Shown: positions 7,286-16,375, numbered from the stretch's first letter. The stretch is DNA of 64,000 nucleotides from DAOTVX01 sp034436015 (GCA_034436015.1 DAOTWG010000004.1:43114-107113); one strand, 5' to 3'. Notes: generated by a model from the letters alone, not told the origin. Translations and numbers: made by a program.

Positions 7286-9108
7286 GAGTCTATTGGAAAA
7301 TGACGAGGATGCAGTTGGGGAAGAGGATGGCGTAGGGTAAAGCGGTAGATATAACGGCCCAGATGGATCAAATCGCCATGCCGCAGCAAACAGGGATGCT
7401 CAATTTTCTCGAAGTTAACCCAAGTGCCGCTGACGGATTGTTCGTCTTGAATGTAAAACGAATCGCCGCGCGGAAAAATCCGGGCGTGGCGCGGGGAAAC
7501 CGACGGATCGTTCAATACAATCTCCGCCTTGACCGGGTCAGAGCCGAAGGTGACTTCACCACCAAGAGGTATCGGCGTGGCAGTCATGGGCTGACCGTCC
7601 TCGTTCACGCGGACTAGTACAGCAGGAACGTGTCTCCATGACTTCCGAGCGGCCCGGCCGGGCTGACGCGCGGAAGATACCGGCTGAGTCAATACATCCG
7701 ATGCCGCGCGCGGAGATCGGCGTCTCCGCAATTGACTTGGGCGAATGCCGCTCAGCGCGATGGTCAACACCAAACCGGCCACAAAAACCACAGCGCCAAT
7801 GACCCACCCCAAATGTCTTCTTAGCCAACCGGCCGGCGGTTGGGCTACGATCACGGTGACAGGCGTCGCCGCGCTGATTTGCGAGAGACCAAGCACGTCC
7901 ATTGCTTCGACTTGAAGCAAATGCTGCGCAGTTGCCTCATAGCCACTCAAATCCCAGGAAAACGTGTTCCACGGTTCCTCTGTGTTCTGATCCACTGCCT
8001 GTCCATCCACATATAAGACCGTACGAATCAACGGACGTGGATGACCATCCGGAAACTCTACGATAATCTCCAATTCCTGAAGGGAAGGCGTCAACAAAGA
8101 CGGATCGCATTGTCCAACTTGTGGGCACTGTCGCACAATTTGGATAGGTGGCGAAACAAGAAAGGGATTGGGCGGTTGAACATTCAGGTTAAAGGACAGT
8201 GGGGCAGTAGTGTACACCTGTTCCTGGTGCAAGACGGTGATCGTCAGCGTATGGCTGCCCGAAGCAGTAATGGCCGACGCATACTGAAGACGATAGGTGC
8301 GCCGCAGAGGCGCCAAGTAAGTTTCAGGATCGGGCAACGGCTCTTGCCCTGAAAAGGTAGCAAATTGCCCCCCTGTTTGCAACGCAAGGTCTTTCAACAC
8401 AGTAGCGCGGCTTGTGGCAAAGTAGGCAGCCGACCCAGCAATCCAGACGTGGACGCGAATATGGAGTGCGGAGGCCTGCCTGGCAAGATCTTGCAACACC
8501 ACGCTCTCCTCTCTCGAAGATGGCACTGAAGTGACAAACAGAACAACTCGCTTCATCCCTGCCTGCGGAAGCGGATCGTTGGCAGCAGCCAGGGCGCGGG
8601 CCAGAACATCCAAGGTAGGGGCCAGCTGCTGCAAGGGCGGTTGGAACGAGACGAGAAAGTCACGTAAGTCTTGCAACGTTTCCGGATGAGTGATAGCATG
8701 GTCGGCATTCGTGACCACAGAAATGTCATCCTGAGAAGCATCTTGCTGAATAACCGCCCACTCTGTCAGCAAGGCGGCGATTTTTGCGTAGCGTGAAACG
8801 CCGTAGGCGTCGCGCCTGGCAAATTCGGGGCCAAGGTTGAGAGCGAGGACAAAACGCACGCCCGGTTGCAGCTCTGTCAGGGAAAGCACCGGGCGCGATA
8901 GTCCATCCTCATAGACAGTAAGTTGCTCTGCTTTCAAGCCAGGGAGGACATTGCCGTTCTCATCATATACGTCCAACCCGACTTGCATGGTCGGGAACGC
9001 ATCGGTAGCAAAGTCGTAGACTTCCGCCCAACCGCCAGTAGCCGCGCGCGCAGGGAGAGCGCCAAGGAATAGCAGCAGGAAAAGGGGGAGAAAAAACGTC
9101 CTTCGCAT
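7282..9108 (-). CDS. Membrane-anchored VWA-like and FHA domain protein
   Basis: A 608-residue protein. Residues 1-22 form a signal peptide ending ARA. A von Willebrand A-like domain spans roughly 80-280, but the MIDAS DxSxS is replaced by LNLGPEF, so metal-dependent ligand binding is doubtful. An Ig-like region follows, then a transmembrane helix at about 428-453 (HLGWVIGAVVFVAGLVLTIA), a basic linker, and a cytoplasmic FHA domain at about 510-590 with SVSPRHARIF and GTWVN, the loops that bind phosphothreonine. The topology therefore couples an extracytoplasmic domain to a phosphopeptide reader inside the cell. It is translationally coupled to the PP2C gene downstream and starts 9 nt after a methyltransferase gene. 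The partner phosphoprotein is unknown. Confidence 0.85.
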   Translation of the reverse strand: MRRTFFLPLFLLLFLGALPARAATGGWAEVYDFATDAFPTMQVGLDVYDENGNVLPGLKAEQLTVYEDGLSRPVLSLTELQPGVRFVLALNLGPEFARRDAYGVSRYAKIAALLTEWAVIQQDASQDDISVVTNADHAITHPETLQDLRDFLVSFQPPLQQLAPTLDVLARALAAANDPLPQAGMKRVVLFVTSVPSSREESVVLQDLARQASALHIRVHVWIAGSAAYFATSRATVLKDLALQTGGQFATFSGQEPLPDPETYLAPLRRTYRLQYASAITASGSHTLTITVLHQEQVYTTAPLSFNLNVQPPNPFLVSPPIQIVRQCPQVGQCDPSLLTPSLQELEIIVEFPDGHPRPLIRTVLYVDGQAVDQNTEEPWNTFSWDLSGYEATAQHLLQVEAMDVLGLSQISAATPVTVIVAQPPAGWLRRHLGWVIGAVVFVAGLVLTIALSGIRPSQLRRRRSPRAASDVLTQPVSSARQPGRAARKSWRHVPAVLVRVNEDGQPMTATPIPLGGEVTFGSDPVKAEIVLNDPSVSPRHARIFPRGDSFYIQDEQSVSGTWVNFEKIEHPCLLRHGDLIHLGRYIYRFTLRHPLPQLHPRHFPIDS

Positions 9109-9117
9109 GAAACGCAG

Positions 9118-9789
9118 CTATATTAATCCTGGCACGTTCTCTTGTTCCTGCAAAGGTCTTGTAAAGTTGATCGTGTACGTCCACACCCCGCCCGCATGCC
9201 GGAGAAAGTGAAAGCCCGCCGACATCGCACGACGACGAGTTTCCCACGGGAAAGGGTAGTCAGGGTCAATGAATTCTTCGGTAATCGATAGCACACCGCC
9301 AGGGTGGAGCACGCGGTATAATTCACGGAAAGCGCGGCTTTTTCCTCGGACTTCGGCCATAACGCTGATGGCGAACGCGCGATCGAAGCAACGATGGGCC
9401 AGCGGCAGGAATTCCGCGTCGGCTACCAGGATTCTTACATTCGCCAGGCCGGCGTTTTGTACTCGCCGCGCCAGTTGACGAGCCATATCGAGTTGGATGT
9501 CAACAGCAAGAACCAATCCCTGCGCCCCAACGCGGTAAGCAGCCTGTTCGGTAAAAACGCCCACTCCCGGTCCAAGCTCCAGCACTCGTTCGCCGGCTTG
9601 AAATCCAATGCGATCTGGCGTCTTGCGTAAATAGCAGCGACGAAACGGGCTATTCAACACCCAGCCCAACGAAGCCGGGCAGGGCGCGGCAAAATGGACG
9701 AGATCGGCAATACGGGCTACGATTTTCATTCCTACGAGCCAGAGAAAGGTCAGCCCGAGTAGCAAGACGACGAGAAGACGCCATAGCAT
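9118..9789 (-). CDS. Membrane-anchored SAM-dependent methyltransferase
   Basis: A 223-residue class I methyltransferase with an N-terminal hydrophobic anchor (LLVVLLLGLTFLWLVG). The SAM-binding motif I is VLELGPGVGVFTEQAA, followed by LAVDIQLDMA (acidic residue for ribose), ILVADAEFLPL and a post-motif HPGGVLSITEEF. The fold matches the UbiE/Methyltransf_11 group, and the small-molecule substrate is not predictable. The ATG at 9789 was chosen because an extended -10 box ends 7 nt before it, and no ribosome-binding site is seen; a longer in-frame version to 9852 would overlap the promoter. It is the first gene of a three-gene operon with the VWA-FHA protein and PP2C. Confidence 0.75.
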   Translation of the reverse strand: MLWRLLVVLLLGLTFLWLVGMKIVARIADLVHFAAPCPASLGWVLNSPFRRCYLRKTPDRIGFQAGERVLELGPGVGVFTEQAAYRVGAQGLVLAVDIQLDMARQLARRVQNAGLANVRILVADAEFLPLAHRCFDRAFAISVMAEVRGKSRAFRELYRVLHPGGVLSITEEFIDPDYPFPWETRRRAMSAGFHFLRHAGGVWTYTINFTRPLQEQENVPGLI

Positions 9790-9796
9790 ATAGTAA

Positions 9797-9805
9797 ATTG
9801 TAGCA
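9797..9805 (-). promoter_or_regulatory. Extended -10 box, probably leaderless
   Basis: On the minus strand TGC-TACAAT ends 7 nt before the ATG at 9789. Transcription starting about 7 nt after the -10 would begin at or within 1-2 nt of the ATG, giving a leaderless mRNA. No ribosome-binding site is visible. Confidence 0.5.
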
Positions 9806-9920
9806 TACTCAAGAGGCAATCGCGAGAAGCGTCCCGCAGGATTGATCCACATCGCCTTCGGCGGCGAAAGGAAGGAATGTCACCCTAAAAGGCGCACGTG
9901 CGGCAAGGAGAGCAAATAAG

Positions 9921-10448
9921 GTGAAAACCGTCTTGCATGTGACTATTGGCGTTCTGATAGGGCTATTGGCAGCAGGTTTGCTCCGGTTGGCTTCCGCGCC
10001 TGCACCTGGGCAACCGATCACTTTATTGTCAACGCCGACGCCCTCACCAATCAAAGTTTACGTAACGGGGGCGGTGGTCTCTCCAGGCGTATATACCCTT
10101 ATGCCGGGCAGCCGAGTGGAGGACGCCGTAGAAGCCGCCGGCGGCTTCATGCCAGACGCAGCCAGCGAGCAAGTCAACCTGGCATCGTTGCTCTGGGATG
10201 GAGCGCAGATTCACATTCCTCACATTGCAGCAAGCTCGCGCGTCGGTAGTGGGCGTATCAACATAAACACGGCCAGCGCCGAGGAACTAGCGACGCTGCC
10301 AGGAATTGGGCCAACGACAGCGCAGAAGATCGTGGAATACCGTCTCCAGCACGGGCCGTTCCGTACAATTCAAGATATTCAGAACGTGCCGGGCATTGGA
10401 CCGGTCACATTCGCTAAGATTCAAGACTACATCACCGTGGGGCCATGA
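9921..10448 (+). CDS. comEA: ComEA-like DNA-binding protein with SLBB and helix-hairpin-helix domains
   Basis: A 175-residue competence-type protein. An N-terminal membrane anchor (VTIGVLIGLLAAGLLRL) is followed by a short proline-rich spacer, a soluble-ligand-binding beta-grasp (SLBB) domain starting KVYVTGAVVSPGVYTLMPGSRV, and a C-terminal pair of helix-hairpin-helix motifs: ININTASAEELATLPGIGPTTAQ and PGIGPVTFAKIQDYI. ComEA binds double-stranded DNA outside the membrane during natural transformation. The order SLBB then HhH matches the full-length family. No comEC or pilus genes are adjacent. The stop overlaps the following methyltransferase start by 4 nt. Confidence 0.9.
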   Translation: MKTVLHVTIGVLIGLLAAGLLRLASAPAPGQPITLLSTPTPSPIKVYVTGAVVSPGVYTLMPGSRVEDAVEAAGGFMPDAASEQVNLASLLWDGAQIHIPHIAASSRVGSGRININTASAEELATLPGIGPTTAQKIVEYRLQHGPFRTIQDIQNVPGIGPVTFAKIQDYITVGP

Positions 10449-11008
10449 TGATTGACCACTTTGGCCTGCTGGCGCCGTTCTACGATTCCCTGTTCACCCG
10501 TAAAACAGATGCCTTCCTGTTGGAATTGGCGAACCTCCCAGAAAAGGGATGCATCCTTGACGCTGGAGGTGGCACAGGGCGGATCACCCAATCGCTCGTG
10601 AAAGAGGGGAGACAAATCATCATCGCCGATTCCTCGTTCGCCATGTTACGGCAAGCGGTCAAAAAGAGATTATCGGCAATCCATGCCTACACCGAATGCT
10701 TGCCCTTTGACGATGAGGTGTTCGACCGCATCTTGGTTGTGGACGTCCTCCATCACGTCTACAACCAAAAGCAGACCGCCGGCGAACTCTGGCGCGTCTT
10801 GCGCCCAGGAGGACGTGTTGTTATCCTGGAACCAGATATAGAACACCCGGCCGTATGGGCATTGGCCTTGTTCGAAAAACTAGCCCTAATGCGCAGCCAT
10901 TTCCTGCGACTCCCACAGGTTCTTGCGCTTTTTCCGGCGGTTGGCGCAAACAAGAGCGGAAGAACATACCGCTACAACTTTGGTGTGGTTATCGAAAAAG
11001 TCAGGTGA
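10445..11008 (+). CDS. Class I SAM-dependent methyltransferase
   Basis: A 187-residue methyltransferase. Motif I is ILDAGGGTGRITQSL, motif II is IIIADSSFAMLRQA with the ribose-binding aspartate, then LPFDDEVFDRILVVDVLHHV and LRPGGRVVILEPDI. It resembles the UbiE/Methyltransf_11 group acting on small molecules or lipids such as quinones. It starts with two adjacent methionines, ATGATG; the first overlaps the comEA stop. Translational coupling to comEA does not clearly inform its function. Confidence 0.85.
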   Translation: MMIDHFGLLAPFYDSLFTRKTDAFLLELANLPEKGCILDAGGGTGRITQSLVKEGRQIIIADSSFAMLRQAVKKRLSAIHAYTECLPFDDEVFDRILVVDVLHHVYNQKQTAGELWRVLRPGGRVVILEPDIEHPAVWALALFEKLALMRSHFLRLPQVLALFPAVGANKSGRTYRYNFGVVIEKVR

Positions 11009-11014
11009 AAACCG

Positions 11015-11043
11015 TTGCACATTTCTGTTGATTTTGCTACAAT
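11015..11043 (+). promoter_or_regulatory. Promoter for the small membrane protein gene
   Basis: TTGCAC (11015-11020), a 17-nt spacer and an extended -10 TGC-TACAAT (TACAAT at 11038-11043). The predicted start near 11050 leaves a leader of about 57 nt with AAGGAGGA before the ATG at 11107. Confidence 0.5.
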
Positions 11044-11106
11044 GGATTTCAAGCATCTAAGGCTCTTACATTTGAACATTCTTCACAATTCTTATAAGGA
11101 GGACAA

Positions 11107-11343
11107 ATGGACGAGAAACTCAAAAAAGCACGCAGATTCGGCCTCTGGTTGGTTGTGCTCTTTGCCGTCGTCTTCGCAGTCGTGACAGCCATCATGTACA
11201 TGATGGTACAGCCGCTGACCGGCGGCGCTGGAATCGCTGCGATTGGGCAAGCTCTGGCCCAAAGTTGGTTCATTTACCTCATCACGGCAGTTATCCTGCT
11301 AGCCGCCTACTTCATATACCGCGCCATTGCGCTGAAGAAGTAG
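11107..11343 (+). CDS. Small membrane protein, two transmembrane helices
   Basis: A 78-residue protein preceded by a near-perfect ribosome-binding site (AAGGAGGA, 11097-11104). A basic N-terminus MDEKLKKARRF leads into helix 1 (LWLVVLFAVVFAVVTAIMYMM) and helix 2 (WFIYLITAVILLAAYFIY), ending ALKK, so both termini probably face the cytoplasm. It has its own promoter and two terminators, indicating a well-expressed single-gene unit. No family recognised. Confidence 0.75.
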   Translation: MDEKLKKARRFGLWLVVLFAVVFAVVTAIMYMMVQPLTGGAGIAAIGQALAQSWFIYLITAVILLAAYFIYRAIALKK

Positions 11344-11347
11344 GACT

Positions 11348-11371
11348 CCGGTTTATCGCAAAACCGGTTTT
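11348..11371 (+). terminator. Rho-independent terminator
   Basis: 7-bp stem ccggttt / aaaccgg with a 6-nt loop followed by tttt, 4 nt after the stop of the small membrane protein gene. Confidence 0.75.
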
Positions 11372-11395
11372 CCCACCCCGCCCCGGCTCTTAACC

Positions 11396-11422
11396 CCCCG
11401 GTTACCGGGGCATCTATTTTTT
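11396..11422 (+). terminator. Second hairpin with T-tract
   Basis: 6-bp stem ccccgg / ccgggg with a 3-nt loop, followed by catctatttttt. It is a tandem backup to the previous terminator; read on the minus strand it has no T-run. Confidence 0.55.
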
Positions 11423-11434
11423 AATCGCTGCCGC

Positions 11435-11674
11435 TCAGGATTCTTGTGGTTCATTCTCCCAGAACGTTTGGAGCAATTTCCTCGCCTGAGACAGTTTCTG
11501 ACGCGGAACGAAGACCTCTACCTGCCCCAGACCGCCAATAGTAACCGGGTAGACCCAATGACCAACGCCCTCCTGGAACAGTGCTACTTCTACACCGTGC
11601 GCCTCCAGATAACTTGCGAGCCAATCGGCGTGCAAGCGGCCCTGCACCTCTGTCAGCTTTGCCCAGGAAGTCAT
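11435..11674 (-). CDS. DUF2007-like small protein
   Basis: A 79-residue protein with the pattern of DUF2007 (putative signal-transducing, GlnB-like fold): an opening beta strand WAKLTEVQGRLHADWLASYLEAHGVEVAL, a central IGGLGQVEVFVPRQKLSQARKLL, and a short acidic end. Members usually have a strand-helix-strand core in which the helix spans ADWLASYLEAHG. Function in this family is not established. It is the last gene of the plsX-dinG operon, 161 nt after dinG, a stretch in which I see no other gene. Confidence 0.65.
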   Translation of the reverse strand: MTSWAKLTEVQGRLHADWLASYLEAHGVEVALFQEGVGHWVYPVTIGGLGQVEVFVPRQKLSQARKLLQTFWENEPQES

Positions 11675-11835
11675 AGGTCATCTCCAGACGAAAAGAAAGA
11701 GCAATGCGAACATCGCATTCTTTTTGCGGCATATAGGCAACAAGCCGTGGGCCGAGCAAGAAAGCCTAGTTGCCGTGATCTTGGGCAAAAACCCACGGGC
11801 GCTCGAAAAAGACGATACCTCCGTGCCATGGGCGT

Positions 11836-14631
11836 TCACCCTAGGTTCAACCATCTGGCAGCAAGACGAGGCAAGTCAGCCAGCGAACCGATTCGAGTCG
11901 TACACGGCGGCAGTGATTCAAGGAACAGGCGTCCGTACGCTTTTGTCAACACGCGGCGGTCGAGAATGGTCACCACACCGCGATCAGACTGGGTGCGAAT
12001 CAGGCGCCCAAACCCCTGACGAAAACGCAAGATTGCCTCCGGTAAATGGTACTCCTGAAAAGGGTCTTCAAACATTTCCGAACGCGCCGCCACCAATGGA
12101 TCCGATGGAACAGCAAAAGGCAGCTTGACAATGACCAGCACGGATAAGGCCTCTCCAGGCACGTCCACGCCTTCCCAAAAAGAACGGGCGCCCAACAAGA
12201 CGGCGCGTTCTGTGCTCTTGAATGTCTCAAGCAGGGTGTTCGGTGAAGCGCCTTCGCCTTGCTCGTAAACGATGATGCCGGCCCGTGCCAGAGGGGCCGT
12301 GATCGCGCGCGAGGTGCGCTTCAGTTGCGCGTACGAGGTAAAGAGGGCCAACGTACGCCCGCCGCTTGCACGACACAGCTGGACAAGCGCCCGTTCCACC
12401 TGATACTGGTACTCCGATGTGTGCGGCTCGGCAATATCATTCACAATGTAAAGCAGGGCGGCATTCTCATAGTCGAACGGCGAACCAAGAGCCAGTTCCT
12501 CCGCCTCATCTGCACACAGACTGTTGCGCAGGTAATCGAACGCCCCGTTTGTAGTCAGCGTGGCGGAGGTCAAGATAACACTAGATTTTTCATGCCAGAG
12601 GTACTTTTCCACGAAGGGGCCCACGCGCACCGGAGCCGCGTTCAAAGCCACATGTCCATCGTTCGCGCCGATTTCCACCCAATAAACATAATCCTTATGA
12701 GGGGTGCTCATCAGCGCATGGAGCATATTGCGGGCATCCAGCAGGCGTCGGTAGATGCTCCCCAAATCGCCGATGATACCCTCCATCTCTTCCACACCGG
12801 CAGCATACATATCGCCGGCATCTTGCTGAATTTCGCCGAGTAAAGCAACCAGCAAGGACAGCGTCTCTTCGCCGGCATCCCAGGCGATTTCGACCTCATC
12901 CCAACCGGGCAGGGTACGCGTGGACGGCAAAACACGTTGTTGATAGGCATAGAGGCTGTCTGGCTGCCCCTCGCGTTGCAATGCCAAGAAATTGGCCAGG
13001 GTCTCGAAGTAAACGCGCATTTGTTCCTGCAACCGCCAGGCCAGGTTTGCAGCGCGTTCTACTTTTTGTTGGAGGACAGCGTAATCCGAGGGGCGAATCT
13101 GATTCCGGGCCATCTGAAGCAGGTCGCCAAGAACATAGCCAGAAGCGGTGCTGACTTCGCGCAGGAGGCATTCCAAATCTCTCTGCGTCAGGCGCAGGCT
13201 CATAGCATCCGTGGTAGCCGATTCTAAATGATGCGCCTCGTCCACGATCAGATAGTCGTACTCCGGCAGGACACGGTTGCCGGTGGCAGCATCGGTCAGA
13301 AGCAAGGCGTGATTGACAACCAGGAGGTGAGCATCTTCCGCAGCCTGACGGGCCAGAAAGAAGGGACAACCCCCTTCCTGACGTTCGATGCAGACATCAG
13401 GAGAACAATTCTCATCTTCCGCAGAAAGACGCGTCCATACCTCGCGTTCAGCCGGGCCGTTGAGATTGATCTCGGCGCGATCGCCGCTCGCGCCGCAGTA
13501 AAGCCAGACTAGAATCTTCCCCAGGACGCGCATCTCTTCGGCATTACGCGGGCCATGTTTGCGAAGCATGTCCAGCCGACGCGGGCAGATGTAGTTCGAG
13601 CGGCCTTTCAATACCGCCGCGCGCAGGTCGAGGCCGAGCGCCGCGCGCAAGTCGGGAATGTCCTTTTGAATCAGTTGATCCTGGAGATTGATGGTGTTCG
13701 TCGAAATAACGACGCGCGTATGATTCTGCAGAGCAAACAAGGCAGCCGGTACAAGGTAGGCAAACGACTTGCCCACGCCCGTCCCGGCTTCGACCAGCAA
13801 ATGCTGACGCCGCGAAAGCGCCGTCGCCGCCGCGCGCAACATGGCAATTTGCTCGGGGCGGTGTTCATAGTTGGCAAAATAAGCAGCAAATGGTCCTCCG
13901 TATTCGAGCAATGAGACTGTTTCCTCCACATCCAGGGGTATCGGGTCGTCGGGAATGCGCAGCGGAGGGCCTTTAGGTTTCTCCGAGGGGAAGCGGAAAA
14001 AGTGCGCGCTACGCCGATCGCCCTTTCCACGAACGCGCTCATTCTGGCGCGCCCGCAGGATTTGCTGAAACGGCCAGGCTCCGTTCCATTCGATTGGATC
14101 GCTATGATCCACGATTTCGGCAATCAATTCGAGCGGCAACTGCCTGGCCTCCTCGTACAAACGGAGAAAAATGCCGTGTGTTACGCGTGCATCCTCCAGA
14201 GCGCGATGCGTGGCAGGCAAAGGAACCCCCAACGCCCGCCCAAGCGCGCCCAGATTGTAACGTCCGGCAGTCGGGAGAAGCACAGAAGCCATCTCATAGG
14301 TGTCGATGTGCTCGTTGAGCTCAAAGAGGCCATATTTGCTGAAAAAGCCCAAGTCAAAGCGGATATTGTGACCGAGAATGGGGGAATCGCCGACGAAATC
14401 GGCTAACTCTTGCAATATCTCCTTCAGACGCGGCGCCTGACGCGCCATTTCATCGCTTATGCCGGTCAGGGCTGTGATGAATTCGGGGATGCGGCGGCCA
14501 GGGTTGACAAGCGTCGTCCACTCGTCCTCAACGCGGCGGCCATTGAATCGCCGCGCCCCGATTTCGATAATCGCATCCGACTGCGGATCCAGACCGGTCG
14601 TTTCCACATCCAGCGCAACAATGGAGGTCAT
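11836..14631 (-). CDS. dinG: DinG-family helicase with N-terminal DnaQ-like exonuclease domain
   Basis: A 931-residue fusion. Residues 1-170 form a DEDD exonuclease like DNA polymerase III epsilon: ALDVETTGLDP carries the first Asp-Glu pair, GHNIRFD the second Asp, and THRALEDA the His and last Asp. A superfamily 2, XPD/DinG-type helicase follows, with Walker A VEAGTGVGKS, Walker B DEAHHLE, and C-terminal motifs RAVLLGARSFWEGVDVPG and LRFRQGFGRLIR. An iron-sulfur cluster is likely: cysteines sit in NYICPRR, LYCGAS, CSPDVC and GGCPF between the Walker motifs. Role: 5'-3' DNA unwinding and repair coupled to 3'-end trimming. Same architecture as Firmicute DinG. Its start overlaps the preceding gene by 4 nt. 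Confidence 0.93.
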   Translation of the reverse strand: MTSIVALDVETTGLDPQSDAIIEIGARRFNGRRVEDEWTTLVNPGRRIPEFITALTGISDEMARQAPRLKEILQELADFVGDSPILGHNIRFDLGFFSKYGLFELNEHIDTYEMASVLLPTAGRYNLGALGRALGVPLPATHRALEDARVTHGIFLRLYEEARQLPLELIAEIVDHSDPIEWNGAWPFQQILRARQNERVRGKGDRRSAHFFRFPSEKPKGPPLRIPDDPIPLDVEETVSLLEYGGPFAAYFANYEHRPEQIAMLRAAATALSRRQHLLVEAGTGVGKSFAYLVPAALFALQNHTRVVISTNTINLQDQLIQKDIPDLRAALGLDLRAAVLKGRSNYICPRRLDMLRKHGPRNAEEMRVLGKILVWLYCGASGDRAEINLNGPAEREVWTRLSAEDENCSPDVCIERQEGGCPFFLARQAAEDAHLLVVNHALLLTDAATGNRVLPEYDYLIVDEAHHLESATTDAMSLRLTQRDLECLLREVSTASGYVLGDLLQMARNQIRPSDYAVLQQKVERAANLAWRLQEQMRVYFETLANFLALQREGQPDSLYAYQQRVLPSTRTLPGWDEVEIAWDAGEETLSLLVALLGEIQQDAGDMYAAGVEEMEGIIGDLGSIYRRLLDARNMLHALMSTPHKDYVYWVEIGANDGHVALNAAPVRVGPFVEKYLWHEKSSVILTSATLTTNGAFDYLRNSLCADEAEELALGSPFDYENAALLYIVNDIAEPHTSEYQYQVERALVQLCRASGGRTLALFTSYAQLKRTSRAITAPLARAGIIVYEQGEGASPNTLLETFKSTERAVLLGARSFWEGVDVPGEALSVLVIVKLPFAVPSDPLVAARSEMFEDPFQEYHLPEAILRFRQGFGRLIRTQSDRGVVTILDRRVLTKAYGRLFLESLPPCTTRIGSLADLPRLAARWLNLG

Positions 14632-15332
14632 GTCTCTCGCGTTCCCTCAGGCAGCACAGAACGAATCGTTTCCAACATCGTCGAAGGGATGGGTTTCTCC
14701 TTTGCCCGTTTCCGCAGGAAATCTTTTAGATCCCTAGCAAGAAGAACGGGGAAAGGCGCATCCTGCACCTCCACGCGCGCCGCTGGATGGTAAAAGACAA
14801 GCGCCGCCTGTATCGGCACTTCTATCCCATTCAACGCTCGGCGAAAGAAGCGCCGGGTCAAGTCTATTTCGCTGCGCGCCTCGAGATCAGGCCGACCTAT
14901 GCTACCCTGACCAAAGAAGCGCAGATACGCCGCGAGAAAGCCTCCGCCCCCTTGACGATAACGTCCCCGCGACCAGGTCACAACACCGGCAGAGGGATAG
15001 GGAAGCAACACCCAGACCCCCGCCGGGCCGACCAACAAATGGGAGGCCGGGGTGAGATAATGATACATAGAGTATTCCCGTCCAAGTCCCTTGAGACTCT
15101 TATCCAGAACCTGATCGGGACGCGGGGAACGCCCCCAACGGCTGCCAAAATACACCCCAATCTGGGTAAGCAGCAAGGAAACAACCATCAGGAACAAGGT
15201 GTACACAAACAGCTCGATGTAGCGGAAGGCCAGGTACGTCGCTATGCCCATCACAACGAGAGCGGCCAGGGTGGTAATTCGGCCAATACGGGCATTGCGC
15301 TTGACAAGGCGATGATTGATCACGATCTTCAT
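14628..15332 (-). CDS. Membrane protein with NERD-like domain
   Basis: A 234-residue protein with two N-terminal transmembrane helices (ITTLAALVVMGIATYLAF and LFVYTLFLMVVSLLLTQIG), then a soluble domain with LLVGPAGVWVLLPYP and WSRGRYRQGG. The GPAGVWVL strand and spacing resemble the nuclease-related NERD domain, but the expected catalytic acidic residues and the QxK motif are not clear, so nuclease activity is not claimed. It lies between plsX (20 nt upstream) and dinG (4-nt overlap), so it is co-transcribed with DNA repair and phospholipid genes. Confidence 0.6.
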   Translation of the reverse strand: MKIVINHRLVKRNARIGRITTLAALVVMGIATYLAFRYIELFVYTLFLMVVSLLLTQIGVYFGSRWGRSPRPDQVLDKSLKGLGREYSMYHYLTPASHLLVGPAGVWVLLPYPSAGVVTWSRGRYRQGGGGFLAAYLRFFGQGSIGRPDLEARSEIDLTRRFFRRALNGIEVPIQAALVFYHPAARVEVQDAPFPVLLARDLKDFLRKRAKEKPIPSTMLETIRSVLPEGTRET

Positions 15333-15352
15333 GTTCTCTCCTCAGGATGGAA

Positions 15353-16375
15353 TCAGGCCGACGACACAAGGGATTTCTGGATAGCATCGCGTAGCGAATC
15401 CAGCATACGAGCTTCGACAGCCTCTTTCGCCACACGAACAGCATTCTTGATCGCTATCGCGTCCGAACGGCCGTGACCGATAAACACCAGGCCATTTACG
15501 CCCAGCAAAGGGGCTGCCCCATGATCGGAAGGATTCATCAACCTGCGGATACCCAGGAGTGCCGGCTTGACCAATAGGCCGCCCACTTTGACCATCAGCC
15601 CGCCGTTCACGACCGCTTCTTTGATCTTGTCCATTAGCAACTTCGCCACAGCCTCGGCTGTTTTTAGGAGAACGTTGCCAGTAAAACCATCGGTGACGGC
15701 CACATCCACCCGACCGGAAAGCAACTCTTTCCCCTCAATGTTCCCTACGAAATTCAAATCGCTTTCCTGCAGTAGAGGATAGGCGGCCCTGACCAGTTCG
15801 GAACCTTTGCCGGCCTCCTCGCCATTGGAAATCAGACCCACTTTTGGATTCGGCACGCCGAGCACTTTTTCCGCGTACAGCGCGCCCATGACGCCGAACT
15901 GGAGCAGGTTTTCCGGTTTACAGTCGGGATTAGCACCGACATCAATGACCACGCAGAAACCGGTTGCCGTTGGAAAGAGAGGAGCCACGCCAGGGCGATC
16001 CACGCCGGGAATCACCCCAAGCCGAAAGTACGCCGTCACAGCGGCCGCGCCGGTATTACCGGCGGTAACGAAAGCGTCGGCATCGCCCTTTTTAACCAGG
16101 TCAATGCCGATCGCCATCGAATTTCTAGCATTGGGACGGCGCGCTTTTAACACAAGCGCCAATCCCTTGTCCTCCATTGTCAGCACCTCCGGAGCATGAA
16201 CCACGCGGATGGGCAAATCGCCCGGGTTTTGCGCTGCCAGTATTGGCCCGATTCGGGCCTCGTCGCCAACCAGGATGATTTCCACGCCATACGCACGGGC
16301 AGCCATCACCGCGCCGATCACGTCCGGTTCGGGGAAACGGTCGCTCCCCATGGCATCCACAACGATTCGGGTCAT
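15353..16375 (-). CDS. plsX: Phosphate acyltransferase PlsX
   Basis: A 340-residue peripheral membrane enzyme converting acyl-ACP and phosphate to acyl phosphate, the acyl donor for PlsY in phospholipid synthesis. It starts with the diagnostic MTRIVVDAMGSD, so the ATG at 16375 was taken with GGAG 8 nt upstream; the longer frame runs into the tRNA region. Further signatures are VLVDDEARIG-like LVGDEARIG, VTAGNTGAA, DVGANPDCKPENLLQFG, GLISNGEEAGKG, DGFTGNVLLKTAE and GAAPLLGVNG. Length is standard. It is the first gene of the plsX - NERD-like - dinG - DUF2007 operon. Confidence 0.96.
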   Translation of the reverse strand: MTRIVVDAMGSDRFPEPDVIGAVMAARAYGVEIILVGDEARIGPILAAQNPGDLPIRVVHAPEVLTMEDKGLALVLKARRPNARNSMAIGIDLVKKGDADAFVTAGNTGAAAVTAYFRLGVIPGVDRPGVAPLFPTATGFCVVIDVGANPDCKPENLLQFGVMGALYAEKVLGVPNPKVGLISNGEEAGKGSELVRAAYPLLQESDLNFVGNIEGKELLSGRVDVAVTDGFTGNVLLKTAEAVAKLLMDKIKEAVVNGGLMVKVGGLLVKPALLGIRRLMNPSDHGAAPLLGVNGLVFIGHGRSDAIAIKNAVRVAKEAVEARMLDSLRDAIQKSLVSSA

